Shown: piece after piece, positions 38,821-50,760 of the stretch
How positions within the stretch are numbered: the first letter of the stretch is position 1
How the letters are laid out: each line of letters begins with the position of its first letter
DNA from: Chrysophaeum taylorii
Taxonomy: Eukaryota > Sar > Pelagophyceae > Pelagomonadales > Pelagomonadaceae
Length of the DNA stretch: 64,000 nucleotides
NCBI GenBank assembly: GCA_029834535.1
Contig: JAQMWT010000028.1
Coordinates: forward strand, 62,001-126,000
Reading direction: 5' to 3'
Notes under the pieces: model-generated
Database searches by the model: none
Seen by the model: the letters and a program-made list of their open reading frames with translations, nothing else
What the model was told of the DNA's origin: nothing
Made by a program: the position numbers and the translations under genes

Positions 38821-39679
38821 GAAGGGCCAGGGAAGGATGCCGTATGTCATCATACACACACACCCCGGAGTGACGAGTCCGCCATCTCGCCAAATTAATT
38901 AATTCCCACATCAATTTAAACGCCCCGCGTAGCGTCCATCGTCGCGGCCGGCAGAACAAGATGGTGGTGCCAGCGCCGTCTCTTCTCACTTCCCGAGGTC
39001 TAATAAACCACCATCGTCCGGCGGGGCACATTCGAGCGTCAGCGGAACGGTGGGAATTATTTGAGCTGAAGTGAATTCTTCCCACCGGACAAACGTTCGG
39101 CAATGGACCCACCGGTCGGTGTGCCGGGTCCAAGCGGTTTAACACGACTTCGCCGATCTTGCCCTGGATACAACATTGGCTTCAACACATCCTAGAGGGC
39201 AACTGATAGAAACAGCATGAGAAATGAAGTTCGGCAGTGAAGTTCAACGTAGAAAAGTCAACGTTGACTTTTAGCATGTGTAACGGACCAAGATTTCAGT
39301 TTTATGTTTGATACATTTGCGTATCCTACTTGGTTGAAAGTTGCAGCTGGAAAACGCGTGGTGACTCGACAGGGCAGCTGGTGACCATTGATTCTTTCTG
39401 ATGGATTTCTCTATCTCTCCCCGCCCTGGGTTCATCTAACTGAAAGAATATGTAGTGGGACCGGCGCATAACCTGACCGTCCAGCGCCCTAACTACAGGT
39501 TTCCCTAAATTGAAATGTACTGACTGTAGACACGGCGGGTTGTATGGTCCAGTTTGAAAGGCAGTCCATACAAAAGCACCTTAGCAGCAAGCAGTAGTTG
39601 TCGCTTTGCTCGACTGCCGCCTCGCACTGCTCACCCGACGGAGTCACCGACGAGCCGCGAGCGCGCGGGTCACGTCAGG
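38821..39679. other. Intergenic, AT-rich, with a 20-bp palindrome
   Basis: About 860 bases with no supported gene. A perfect palindrome lies at 39253-39272. Composition from 39100 to 39560 is clearly AT-richer than in the flanking genes, as in old transposon or intergenic sequence. Confidence 0.5.
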
Positions 39680-40906
39680 ATGTCTTTCGAGCACGACGAC
39701 GAGGAGCTCGCACGGCTCACGTCGGCGCCTCGATGCAGCGAAAAGCTGACCGCGACGGCGGCGATGGTCCGGTTGAGCCGGTTGTCGGAGACAGAGGTGC
39801 GTTAACGTCCCGTGTGTGTTGCGTCGTTTGACGCGCCCCGTGATATGTATGACGAACGCCCGCTTGACGTCGCGCCTTTAGGTTCTCTACCAGCCGCTCC
39901 CGACCTACATCACAGAGGTCCAAGCGGACGGGATGACCGAAGGATGGAGACATAAAATCACGGTCTGGTTCGACCAGGTACGCGCGATATCTCCGACGAT
40001 GTGCCCGACCCTTTCCCACGCAGCTCGCCGAATCATTCAAAATGAGCACCGAAACATTGAGCGTGGCAACAAACTACCTCGACCGCTATTTGAGCTGCGA
40101 GACGTGCGGAAGTTTGAAATTCCAGCTCGCGTCTGTTGCCTCCATCTTCCTCGCATCCAAAGTCGAAGAGGCACGACCATTCAAAACGGTGCGCATACCC
40201 TCGCCCGGCGCTCCCTGCCGCTCCGCACGTCGGCGGCTTGGTGTTTCAAATCTGTTGTTCGTTCAAACGGTCTGCCCGCCCTCATACGCGTACACCTCAG
40301 GCGGACTTCGTCACATTGTCCGACGGTATTTTCTCGGCTGCCGACTTGCGCCTGATGGAGCTCGAGTTGCTGTGCACACTCAAGTGGCACCTACACCCAC
40401 CAACGTTTCACACGTTTTTGAACCTGCTGCTCGTGTTGCTCGAGCACGACAAGGTGGATACGGACTTGGTCGGGGAGCGCGCGTTCCGATACGCCGAGCA
40501 CACTCGACTTCATGCAGATTTTATCAAGTACCCGCCGTCGATGATCGCGGTGGCCTCGATAATTTGCGCTCTCAAAGAGCTTGACGTAAAGGCTGACGTG
40601 GTCACGCAGTGGATGCACCGCGTCCAGGATTGCCGCCTGAGTTACACCACCCGGCCCGACGCCGCCCGCACTGTCACCGAATGCGGCCTGAAGCTTATCC
40701 AGCTCGATGGTCATTCATCGGCACTCCTGAACGCGTCGATCGCATGCGACGCCGAGGTCGAGCACGCAACGTCGTCCGGCGCGCTCGATACGGCCAAGGA
40801 GACCTCAGAGGAAGAGCGCAAACAGGCTGGCACACCGACAGATGTGATGGAGATCGAGCAGATCGAGAAGTACGGCCGCTACGAGCCGCCGCACCACTAC
40901 CAGTGA
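39680..40906 (+). CDS. Cyclin (cell-cycle type)
   Basis: Four exons, 39680-39796, 39882-39977, 40024-40188 and 40301-40906, give 327 aa. All three introns (85, 46 and 112 nt; GTGCGT...TTTAG, GTACGC...CGCAG, GTGCGC...CTCAG) are phase 0. The cyclin box reads GWRHKITVWFDQ, LAESFKMSTETLSVATNYLDRYLS, FQLASVASIFLASKVEE and DLRLMELELLCTLKWHLHPPT. These are the five helices of the N-terminal cyclin fold, including the conserved Lys and Glu that contact the kinase (SKVEE). The second fold (about 185-260) follows with FLNLLLVLLEHD and IIKYPPS-like residues. It would bind and activate a cyclin-dependent kinase. The pattern fits A/B/D-type cyclins or the diatom-specific cyclins; no destruction box is evident in the short N-terminus, which favours a D-like class. 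Confidence 0.9.
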
Positions 40907-41299
40907 AGAACGCGACGAGCGCGCCGATGTTTTAGTTCGAGACTGTCCGATTTAAGACGGCGCGAGCGTTTGTTCCGAGGTCCTGTCGCTGCTCCCTCGT
41001 GCGTGCGGCGGCAGGCGGTGTTTATTTTTTGGCTGCGTACGACAGCCACGTTTTGTAGTGGTTCTCCGACTCCTCTTTCGATTCTTCGTTCTTTTTGTTC
41101 CCGAGTCTCTACGGCATAGTGATCGACCGACCGACCGACCAAAAGACGTGCCGATCGATCGGCGACTGCCGCAACGCTCTGTTCAAATTCTGTGATGCTG
41201 TGTGTGGTACCTCTTCGTTCGGGTCAGTGGGACGCGCTGCTACGAGGGTCTTCTTCACGTCAAGAAAACCGCTCCACAACGTGCGCGCGAGGTCCACGC

Positions 41300-41347
<48 letters not shown>

Positions 41348-42016
41348 TCTCTTTCTCTTTCTTTTTCAGCGCCCCAAACGCGACTCCGCGGTCGCGTGCG
41401 CGCCGCGGCGACGCGGCGCCTGCTTGGAAAACAAGCGGGAAAGGCATCGCTCTCGGCGCGCCGCTTGGCCGCGCGCGATTCCCCCTTGTGGGAGAACCAG
41501 GACCAAGTATACTCGTCTGTAGTCCATCATCGTAGCTTCGAAATATTATGCTCGGAATCTCGCAGTACTCTCATTCGTCTTCTCCCTCGATTGGTCGTGC
41601 CTGCGCGGCGTGTGTGGCGAGGCAGAGCGGTTCGAGTTGCGAGTTGGATGGCGGGGAGCCGGTAGCGAGGGGAGACAACGCTGCCAGTCAGTCACACAAT
41701 AACCACCACTCCAGCTTGCAATAATCCTTTGGTTGAAAAACTAGCCCTCTCGAAGAGAGGGAGGATGTTTGCCAAAGCTCTTCGGGTGATTAATGCGTGG
41801 GCGAAACCGTCGTCGCCAGATCAGTATATCAGTACACTGCATACTAAACGGATCGCGAAAAACGGGAAGTTCAATGTGCTTCACGTCAGTCTTCCGTATT
41901 TTCTTTTCATTATAACGAAAGAAGATAAAGAAGAGGAAGCTGTAATGTAGGGAAAAAGTAGTAATGCAGGGAACAAGAAAAAAGATTACGAAAGACAAGC
42001 CGAAAGGAATGTCACG
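40907..42016. other. Intergenic with CT-rich microsatellite
   Basis: A (CT)n run followed by TTTCTC repeats occupies 41303-41367. A short frame at 41729-41950 gives INAWAKPSSPDQYISTLHTKRI and could be the degraded start of the Helitron-like element that follows. Nothing else is supported. Confidence 0.45.
41303..41367 (+). repeat. (CT)n / (CTTT)n microsatellite
   Basis: Nineteen CT units pass into TTTCTC repeats and end TTTTTCAG. It is a long pyrimidine tract on the plus strand. Confidence 0.95.
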
Positions 42017-43114
42017 GTGCACGAAGCGCCGGATTTCGTGCATACCGCTCGGCGATGCCCGCCGCCGGATTTACGCGGGAAGAAGAAAGACGCGCAAAAT
42101 GCTTTGAAAAGAAACTGGTATTCCACTGTTCTCGCCCAGGAGTGGAATGGCGACGAGAAAATATACAATCGCACCGTTCGTGCGTGGAAGCGCGCCGCTC
42201 GTCGCGAAGCCGCGGTTGCCGGAGAGGAGGATGTAGCGATTCTACTTGAGCGTGAACGCGAGGGCAATCGTCGTAGTCACCAGCTGCGGCGTCATGAGCG
42301 CATAGAAGAAGCACAAGGCGGCGACGAGGACGCGCACCGCGTCCTCGAGGACCAACGCGAGGCTAATCGTCTGCGCAACCACCAGCGGCGTGATGAGCGC
42401 TTAGAAGAAGCACAATGCGGCGACGAGGACGCGATGCGCGCGCTCGCGCACGAACGCGAGGCTGATCGTCTGCGCAACCAGGAGCGGCGTCATGCGCGCT
42501 TAGAACAAGCACAAGGCGGCGATGAGGACGCGATGCGCGCGCTCGCGCACGAACGCGAGGCTGATCGTCTGCGCCACGCCGTATGCCGCGACAGTCGCAG
42601 GGAAGCTATACGAGCTGGAGACGAGGCTGCGATCTTACAATGTGAGCGGGAACGCGAGGCCAACCGCCGAAGTCAGGAACGAGTGCACGATGCTACAAAG
42701 AAACAAGCTCATGCTGCTCCGGAGTCTGCAATCTTGGCGTTGGGCCGCGAGCGCGAAGCGCAGCGTGCACGCATGCGTCGTCTTTGTCGCAAACGTATGG
42801 ACGAATTCCTCGAGTACGTGGCGGAGGACGCAAGAAGATTTGGCGCTCTCGACGATGAGGAAACCGCCTATTTGTCGCAAAATCAAAGAGATTTGCACAG
42901 CGCCGAAATAATTGCAACGCACTGCCAAAGTCGTCTTGATGATCTTCAGTCGAACTCGATTACAATTGAGGACGCTCCGCACAATCCGCCGCCTCAATTC
43001 AAGCGCGCCAACGTTCACGAACATCATCTTTGGTATTCGCGCGTCACCGACGACACATGGGACGGCACGTGGACGTCGTGGAAAAAGGCGACTATGCGGT
43101 GGCATCGCATGTAG
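42017..43114 (+). pseudogene. Helitron-like N-terminal ORF with Arg/Glu repeats
   Basis: A 365-codon frame without an ATG start. It contains five or six imperfect repeats of about 35 residues based on EREADRLRNQERR and EEAQGGDEDAMRALAH (about residues 80-240). Helitron proteins often carry such RRR/REREANR-rich N-termini. After ENVHEHHLWY-like sequence the frame meets TAG at 43112, but the same frame continues downstream with coding-like sequence. Confidence 0.6.
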
Positions 43115-43138
43115 GGTACGAACGCCCACAATCGTGAT

Positions 43139-46060
43139 TTGGAGGCGGACCCCGCGAATCTCTTGCACTTCTACGAGTCTCACCCCGCAGTAATTACGAG
43201 GAATTCGATGCGCCTCGCAACACTACGAGATTCCTGCGTCCACGACCCGCATAATTCGCACAAACTAGCAGAATTCACGCGCTGCAAAGCAGACGTTCAC
43301 CGAGACATCAAAGAGTTTATTGACGTCGACGCGAACGAAACCGAAGCTGCGAGGCTTCGCGGGATGGCGCGTTCTAACAAACTCCACAACAACGTCTGTG
43401 GAGCGTGCGCATGCCGCGGTCCTACGGATTTGGGGGGCGCCACACTAAGGCTCAATGACATCACGGACGACAATTTCGAATGGCTCGAGTTCTCCGACGA
43501 CACTCGCGTCGATGAACTCGACAAAGACAAGTTCGATCCGAACGACGCGGAAACGCTCGACGTCGCGAATGCCTTCCTCGCGTTCGAACAATGTCGCCCG
43601 CGCGAATTTCAGATCGTGTTTAAAGAAGAAAAAGGGCCATCCTGCCACGTTGCCCTCGTCTCCGCTGCTCACTTCCAGAACTACTACGATGCTCGTGGCC
43701 AAGATGGCGACCCTCGTTACCTCCACCTCCTCCCAGAAGCCGTTTTTTAGAAGCCTGACGGTGACGAACACACGTACTTGTGCTCGCGGTGCCTCCACAA
43801 CCGCCACAACGACTTCTGGGACCCCCCCCTCCACGCCATCGCCAGCGGCAACGATTTTGGTCGGCTTTGGCTCCGCGACGTTCGTCTACGCGACAGCTCG
43901 CGCACGGTCGATTTCGACTTCCAGCTCCCGCGGTTCTGGCCGACACAGTTGGAAGCCCTCCTGCTCGCGACGCACCGCGTCTACATGGTGCTCACAAAGC
44001 TCGTCGTGCGTTGGAAATCCAAGACGTCGGGCCACGTGCGCATGCGAGGCCACGGTATAGTTTTCGAACAACGCGCCGTTACAAAAAACACGACCCTCGC
44101 TTTCTCAGAGGCGGTCGCCTCGCCGCGCTCAACCACATCGCGATGTACATCGTCGGGCCCAAAGATGGCAGCGCGGCGAGTTAGAACGCAAGGCGCACCA
44201 GTTGACCGACCTTACTCTTCGTCCTTGGGTCGTCTTCAACTGGCTCAACATTCTCGCGTGCGCCCCCGACCCAATTCACGTCCAAGAGACTCGAAGCGAA
44301 ACCTTCGCGGGCGCGCCGCTCGACTGGAACACTTTTTGCCACAAATACGCGACCTATTTTACCGCATTAAGCGCAACGACGTAGGCGACGGCCAAGTCCG
44401 CGCGACTATCGACCCCAAACCCACCGCGACCAGGGGCCAGCCGAGTTTCGAGGTCAAAGACCCGCGCATCCTCGTCTTCGATTTGAAGCGCCGCCGCCTC
44501 GATCTCGCCCTCGAGGAAGACACACCGTCGTCCGCGCCCACGTGCGTGCTCCTCGCGGCGATCTCCGCTCGCCACCACGGCAGGCTCAACTTCGACGACA
44601 CACCCCATGGCGACGCGGACCGCCGCGCGCTTCTCCGCACACTTCTCGACGACGGCCAAGACTTATCCGAGATCGCCAAGACGCCCGGCCACGAACTGCT
44701 CGCTTCGCGCCTCGACGAGCTCGCCAAAGCCGATCTCGAGAACCCGAAAGACGTCCGTGACTTGCGCGCGCTTCTCGACGCCCTCGTCAACGTCGCCTTC
44801 TTGTGCAACAACGGGTACCAAGTCGACGCAAACGACGTCATCAGCGGCCTCGCGGGGTGCAGCGCGGTGCCGTATCTCGTCGGTGTGGGCACGTGCGGTA
44901 AAGCCATCGGCGTCTACCTCAACAAATACATGACCAAGGAAGGCGACGAAATCAAAATCTGCGCGAGCCTCGTCGTCGACGCCTACGAGAACGTCCGGAC
45001 CCACAAATCGACGACGGCAAACAGCGGAACGCCGGAGCGCTTCGCGCAGCACCTCGCGCAACGCGTCGCCAACGCCGCCGAGACGGAAATGCCCGTGTCG
45101 GTTTGCGCCGCGATCCTCCTCCAACAGGAGTCGTCGTTCGCTTCGGAGACGTTTATCTTCCGATCGCCCTGGGATCACATCCGCGTCGCCTTGATTGCAA
45201 AAGCCGCGGCCGCCGCACTCGCCTCGAGCCACGCCGACGATGACGACGACGACGACGACCGCCCCGCCGACGCCACCATCGCGCAAACCTACGCCGCCGC
45301 CGAAGCGGCCTACGTCGCCAAGCCCGACAACGACGAAGAAAAACGCGCGGCCGATGCCGAAAACGACGCGGCCGCCGCCGCCGGCGACGACCCTCTTCCA
45401 ACGACCTTCCGATGCTCCAAGATGTACCGGATGCGCGACCCCGCTACCGGCATCTACGTGCCCATCCACTACACGGACGCCGAAACGTACGCCTACCGCG
45501 ACGCGCGCCTCGCGTATCTGACAGCACTCGAATTCCACGCGATGTTCGACCTCGAAAAACGACGCAAGCACACGAACCTCCCGACCGCCGACAATCCTCT
45601 CCTTATGACCGCCGCCGCGGACGACACCGAGGATGCCGACGGCGACGACAACACCGCCAACGATACCCACACCACGCACTCCGCGTCGACAGCAACGACG
45701 GCACGACGCAAACGACGCCCCGGTCGGCCGCCCAACGGCCGCTTCGAGCTCCGTCGCGGCCATCCCCTCGCCGCCTCCCACTGGCTCATCCGAAAAAGCA
45801 AGAGCGCCGTCGTCAAGATCGCCGGCCACGCGCCGCCACCCCTAGATCACACCAACCCCGAGAGCCGACGAAGGTGGGCCCTCTACGCGTCGGCATGGTT
45901 CGCCCCGTGGATTTACCACGAGGACTACGCCTCGCCCGACCTCACCCTCGACGCGGTCGACAACTACTACGCCCACTTGCAGGACACGGCTTGCCTCTTC
46001 GAGGACCGAGCCCGACGAATCGCCAGCCGCACCCAGAGAAGAAAGCGAACGTCGCCGACG
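43139..46060 (+). pseudogene. Helitron-like middle and Rep-like region
   Basis: It lies in the same frame as the preceding ORF. 43139-43750 has NVCGACACRG and YLHLLPEAVF. After a TAG, 43778 continues CSRCLHNRHNDFWDPP and LPRFWPTQLEALLLATHR. A switch to another frame carries DLTLRPWVVFNWLNILACAP (44208-44270). The original frame then returns with RILVFDLKRRRLDLAL, ISARHHGRLNFDD, VGTCGKAIGVYLNKYMTK and MPVSVCAAILLQQE up to about 46050. A canonical HUH tyrosine centre was not recognised with certainty. Confidence 0.6.
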
Positions 46061-46639
46061 CCTTGCCACGCGCCGCGCCGTCGCCGCCGGGCGCATCCAT
46101 GCCATCAACACAGTGCGCGACGGCGGCGCCGACTCGACCGGAACATCGTCACGCCTCCCCCGAGCCCATCGTGGCCGCCAACGCACGATCTGGGCCGACC
46201 ATCCCGGAAGCGCTCCCACGGCAAACTTCACATCCAACACCCACGTCAACCACGACGGCGCCGCCACGATAAACAAATCCCAGGCGCACCGCGAAAAGAT
46301 TGCCAACGCGCCGGGCATCGCCACGAGACTCCAACGCGCCGTCGACCTCGACGCGTTCTTCGCCACCCTCGCCACAACAATCCACCGCGCGCCGCTCTCG
46401 CTCGCCGCAACGCAACGCGCGGCCCTCGCAGGCGACTGCACCGCGAACGACCGCGCCGCGCGCGCCACCGCCGCGTGGCCTCTCGCAGCTCTCGCCGCCT
46501 CACGGCGCACCTTCGCCAAACACACCTACACAAAGAACCCCGAGGAAGCCGCGCGCACGATGTGCGCCCCAAACCAAACCGCGAATCCGCCCCGACGTCG
46601 CCACCACCGCCCTCCGCGGCGTCGGCGGCGGCGCAACAC

Positions 46640-48127
46640 CACGCCTCGGGGACGACCTCGCTTCCACCGCCGCCACCATCATCGCCAACATCGCCACGCC
46701 GGCGCAGTTCGCCCAAGTCGACGATGCCCGCTGGCACGAGCTATCGCGCGCATGGCGCGAAGACGCCACAAACAGCACGCGCTTCAACGCCCCTCTCAAT
46801 CCAGAACAGCGCATCGTCGGCCGCTACTGGTACAGGTGTCTGCGCGTTCGCGAAACGGCCCTCCGCGACAAATACACGCTACAAGAGACGGCGACGATCA
46901 TGAACCAAAACGACCTCAGCCTCATCACCTTGCTCATGGACGCCGGCGGCACGGACAAATCCGCCATCATCGAAATCCTCCAGAAGATCGCCGTCGAAGA
47001 AGGCCTCGGCTACATCGTCTGCACGGGGTACACGGGCGTGTCGGCCGCAGCGTTCGGCGCGGCCACGCTCCTCTCGCTCTTCGACCTCGGCATCACCCGC
47101 CCTCGCGACGTGCCAGACCGCTCGTCCTTCACCGGCAGCAAACAACACGAGGCACGCACCAAGTTCAAAGCCCTCTGCGGCGTCCCCTACGACGACGTCG
47201 CCGGCCTCGTCATCGACGAGATCTCCTTCGTCGACGCGGCCCTCATCGGCCACGTCGACACCTGCGCCCGCGCGCTAACCAGAGCGTGGGACGTCCCCTT
47301 CGGGGGCATCCCCGTGCTCCTCGCCGGCGACAATTTCCAGAAGCCCATGCCCGGAGGTGTGCCGCGTCGCCCCCGATGACGAACCTACGCCTGCACCTTC
47401 ACCACCGCCCACGCGTAGGAGAGGTGTGGTACAAAACCGTGGTCAACCGGGCCCTCGCGCCCTCCTCGACCATGGAAACGCCGCGACACGCAACGAGCGC
47501 TGGCCTCCGCATATTCGCAGCAGCCCCCGTCTTCGAGCTCACGCGCATCATGCGCGCCGTGCACGATCCACCCTTCATCGACGCCATGCTCGCCAGGCGC
47601 GATACCACGAGCACAGCCCCGATACCCCGCGCCTTTGCGACACCTTTGTCGACAGCATCCCAAACCTCTCTGCCGACGACACGTCCGACGCGCGCTGGGT
47701 TTTCGCCCCCGTCGGCGTTTTAAACCACGCCGAGCGCGACACCATCAACATCGACTACCTCCACAAATTCGCCGCCTTCTACGGGCTCCCCCTCGTCAAA
47801 TGGCGCCTCCCACTCGATTTCGACAGCGTCCTCGCCAACGTCGAGGACGACGACGTCATCTACGACGCCGAGCCGATGCTCTGGGGGTACTTCGTCGAAG
47901 GCGCACCAGTTTTGATCACTGTCACATTCAAATCAACGAGGCGCGTCGTGAACGGCACCCCAGGTCTTCTCGAGGCACTCTCCTTCGCCGACGACACAAT
48001 CCCCGACGCCCTCGAACGCGCCTACGCCCACGGCGGCTTCACCATCGTCAAACTCGACGAACCACCAGTCGCCGTCATGGTCCGCGTCGGCACCAAAGTC
48101 GCGACAGAACGTGTAGTAACTAACTAA
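46640..48127 (+). pseudogene. PIF1-type helicase part of the Helitron-like element
   Basis: LNPEQRIVGRYWY leads into LLMDAGGTDKSAIIEIL (altered Walker A), TGYTGVSAAAFGAATLLSLFDL (motif Ia), LVIDEISFVD (Walker B, DEIS) and FGGIPVLLAGDNFQ (motif III). The frame changes, then FELTRIMRAVHDPPF, FAPVGVLNHAERDTINIDYL and GAPVLITVTFKSTRRVVNGTPG follow. The order is that of PIF1/Helitron helicases up to motif IV. The C-terminal motifs V and VI are absent. Confidence 0.78.
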
Positions 48128-48351
48128 CTAACTAACTAACTTCAGACCTCTCCCGAGCATGGGAGCCAGGCCGGACCGACAGGAGCCAGTCCGGAATCAC
48201 GGGCCTGTAGACGAGGATCGCGTAGACGAGGAGCGCCGAAAGGTCGGTCGGCGGAGAGTGACCATCAAGCTTGTCGCCATGCGACGAGGAGACCGCGATG
48301 TGACTGACAACCAACTCGTCGATAACCTTCCGTCTTCGCCCCCCGGCCATA
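48118..48351 (+). repeat. Left inverted repeat of the 48.1-55.7 kb island
   Basis: About 230 bp beginning AACTAACTAACTAACTTCAGACC and ending ...CGCCCCCCGGCCATACC. It is the reverse complement of 55493-55705 apart from a few substitutions and a 15-bp local duplication (TAGACGAGGATCGCG) in this copy. Confidence 0.93.
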
Positions 48352-48838
48352 CCGTTAGGAGAAATTATGCCTACCTGGCGCGCCTTCGAATCTAGGCTCG
48401 CCGCTCACGTCCGTGCCCTTGGTGCAGTCACTGGACGAGGAAGGCCGTTCTCTCGCCACACAACCACAAACAACTTGCGCGCCTGGTTTCGAAGCATAGC
48501 AGTAGTTCGTCTAGATGTACGTCATTTGTACAAGTGTAGTATGTAGGCAAATCAGGTTGTATTCGTTCCGTTGAGAAAGGGAGAGAGAGAGATTATCTAC
48601 GTTGTAAGAAGAACTGGTCCTCACAACTTGAGGATCGGCTGTTGCTTCATGATTAAAACATTATCGAATCACAAAAATCAGGGTGACACATGTCAAGGAA
48701 AAGGAAGATGATGTCATAGAGAAAACTGACATCATCATAACGGAATAGGGTGCCCCTGATAAGGGGGGGGGCTAAATGAGGGGTAAGCCTTAGGAGGCGG
48801 GAGTTTCCGGCACAGGACTCCCCTGGTAAGAATTCGAG
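48352..48838. other. Spacer with no gene seen
   Basis: Mixed composition. A GA-rich tract lies near 48580 and G-rich runs near 48760. No family motif is seen. Confidence 0.4.
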
Positions 48839-48839
48839 C

Positions 48840-50760
48840 TGCCCCAGCGAGCGGCTAGCGCGAGGAGCGCGGCTTCGCCTCACGAGCATCTTGTGAACGA
48901 ACCTTCTTGTAAACGCGGGTGATTATCGGTTCGGGAACCCGACCACTGCGTAAAGTAAACTTGGGGACCAAAACATCAATCTCGTGCGGAGCGAAATCCG
49001 TGACACAAGGAGTTGTGCTGGATGAGATCTTGGACTTGTCGGTGAAACTGCGACCGTCAACGTCCTTGAACTCGGGCTTGAGTTTGCGGTTCGAAAGGTG
49101 AGAGGTCGGCTTGAAATAAGCGACATCATCGTTCGGACCCAAATCGGAATAGAAATGTAGAGCAACACGATCATTCTGGTAATCGTAAGGCTCGTATACT
49201 TCGGCAACACAAATCTTCTTGCGCCAATCAGAGCGCTTCCGGTCGGGAATCCGGAAAACAACAAACTTACCGTGCTGATAATCATCACGGAAGGTTTCTT
49301 CGGGTTTGCGGATGGCTTGATCAATAATCGGAGGTACCATCACAGGCGTGATCTGACTAACATGAACACGTCGTTCTTCGGGCGGAGAGTCGAGAGACTC
49401 AATCCTATAGGCGACCGGGGAAAGGCGTTCCTTGATAATAAACGGTCCTCGCCATTCCGATCGAAGCTTGTTCTGAAGGAAAGGAATGTAGAGCAAAACA
49501 TGCGACCCGTCCTTATATTCAACATCGACATGATCGGCCTTGTGGGCCAATCGTTGTTTCTTCAAAGCTTTATCACGAGCTTTATCACGAGCCTCGCGGA
49601 CGATCTTTGTATAATACTTCAATCGTTCACGAGATTCGGCGACTGCATCAGAGCGAGTCTTTGGCAACAATCGCGTATCAAAATCCATGAGCGTGTAGTC
49701 AGTCGGCAACATCGGCTGACGGTTCAGGCGTAGCACAAAGGGAGAAATCTGCGTACCTGGAATAAACTTGCGGTTGTAGCAAAACGCAATATAATGTGCA
49801 AAGTCGGGCAAATCCGTGATGTTCCGGCCCTGAAGGCAAGCACGGAGGAAGGCCTTAATAAATCGGTTCACTCGCTCAGCCGGGTTCGACTGGGCATGAT
49901 AGGGAATCGTAGTTTGGTATCGTGTTCTGAAGAGATGGCAAAACTCGCGCATCAACTTGTTCACGAACTCTTTACCGTTGTCGGTGCGAATCATCTGGGA
50001 CAAGTAGCCCTTGAGGAGGATGTTATTGACAAATGACTCCAGAACGGATTCAGCAGTCTTGTCGTTTAAAACATCCAAAATCAAGAAGTGCGAGAACGGA
50101 TCAAAAAATACTAGAAGATACGTCTCGGGACCAGCGCTGGGCAAGGGTCCAAATAAATCCATGCAGAGAACAGCGCCATCACCATCGTAGACAGGCTGTT
50201 GCAAGAGTCCAGCTCGTTTCGGCTCAGGCGTACGAGCATTCTGGCAAACTAAACATTCAGCAGTGTAGACTCCGACTTCATTCGACATGTGGGGCCACCA
50301 AAATCGTTCCTGAACAGCCTGGACGGTACTGTGACGTCCCATATGACCACCGTTAACCGGAGTGTCATGGTAGAGTCGAATAATGCGCTTGCGCAACGTG
50401 GCAGGGGCCACAATCATCGGAGGCAAATCAGCAGAAATGCGGTAAAGAATGTCTTTAACAACTTCATATCGTTCGTTCGCTCTCGTGAACGTCGCGGCGT
50501 CTGACCTTGGGCCATTCGGTAGCGAATATCCTCGCAAGTAGCATCTGATTCTTGCTCACGTGCGATCTCAGCGAGCGTCATATTATCGGGAATTTTATCG
50601 ATATAATCCTTGTAAGCGGCTGCGTCCTTGAAGACCTGCGGCTCATCGCGCAAACGGGTCTTCCGACGTTGTCTCGTAGCGTGAGACGTAGCCTATTTCA
50701 TCGGATCCTTTTCGGGATCTTCTTCCTCATCTTCCGGCAGCTCGGTCGTAACAAACGACA
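48840..50760 (-). mobile_element. LTR retrotransposon fragment, Ty3/Gypsy-type integrase region
   Basis: A minus-strand reading block of about 560 codons (48855-50537), with further related sequence upstream, has the integrase parts of Ty3/Gypsy (Metaviridae) elements. These are an H2C2 zinc-binding N-terminus, a DDE core of the rve type (DLFGPLPSAGPETYLLVF, RTDNGKEFVN, SNPAERVNRFIK) and a C-terminal chromatin/DNA-binding region. No protease, reverse transcriptase or RNase H was recognised next to it, so it is an incomplete fossil. The base composition is more AT-rich than the host genes. Age cannot be set without its LTRs, but the long open block suggests a fairly recent insertion. Confidence 0.85.

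Larger units (their letters stand above)
42017..48127 (+). mobile_element. Large broken Helitron-like DNA element
   Basis: On the plus strand one coding path can be followed through several frame changes. It has an Arg/Glu-rich repeat N-terminus (42017-43111), a Cys-containing middle (CGACAC, CSRC; 43139-43850) and a Rep/Helitron-like core (44000-46050; DLTLRPWVVFNWLNIL, ISARHHGRL, YLNKYMTKEGDEI, ETEMPVSVCAAILL). It ends in a PIF1-family helicase (46640-48127). The reading frame is interrupted by in-frame TAG at 43112 and 43748 and by several frameshifts, and the P-loop is degenerate (DAGGTDKS). The helicase stops after motif NGT, just where an inverted repeat begins at about 48118, so motifs V-VI (KSQGQT region) are missing. 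No Helitron hairpin/CTRR end could be fixed. It is inactive. Confidence 0.72.

Noticed and set aside
41109-41447. Glu/Arg-rich minus-strand frame through the CT microsatellite
   Set aside because: Dinucleotide repeats give alternating E/R in any open frame; it is not a gene.
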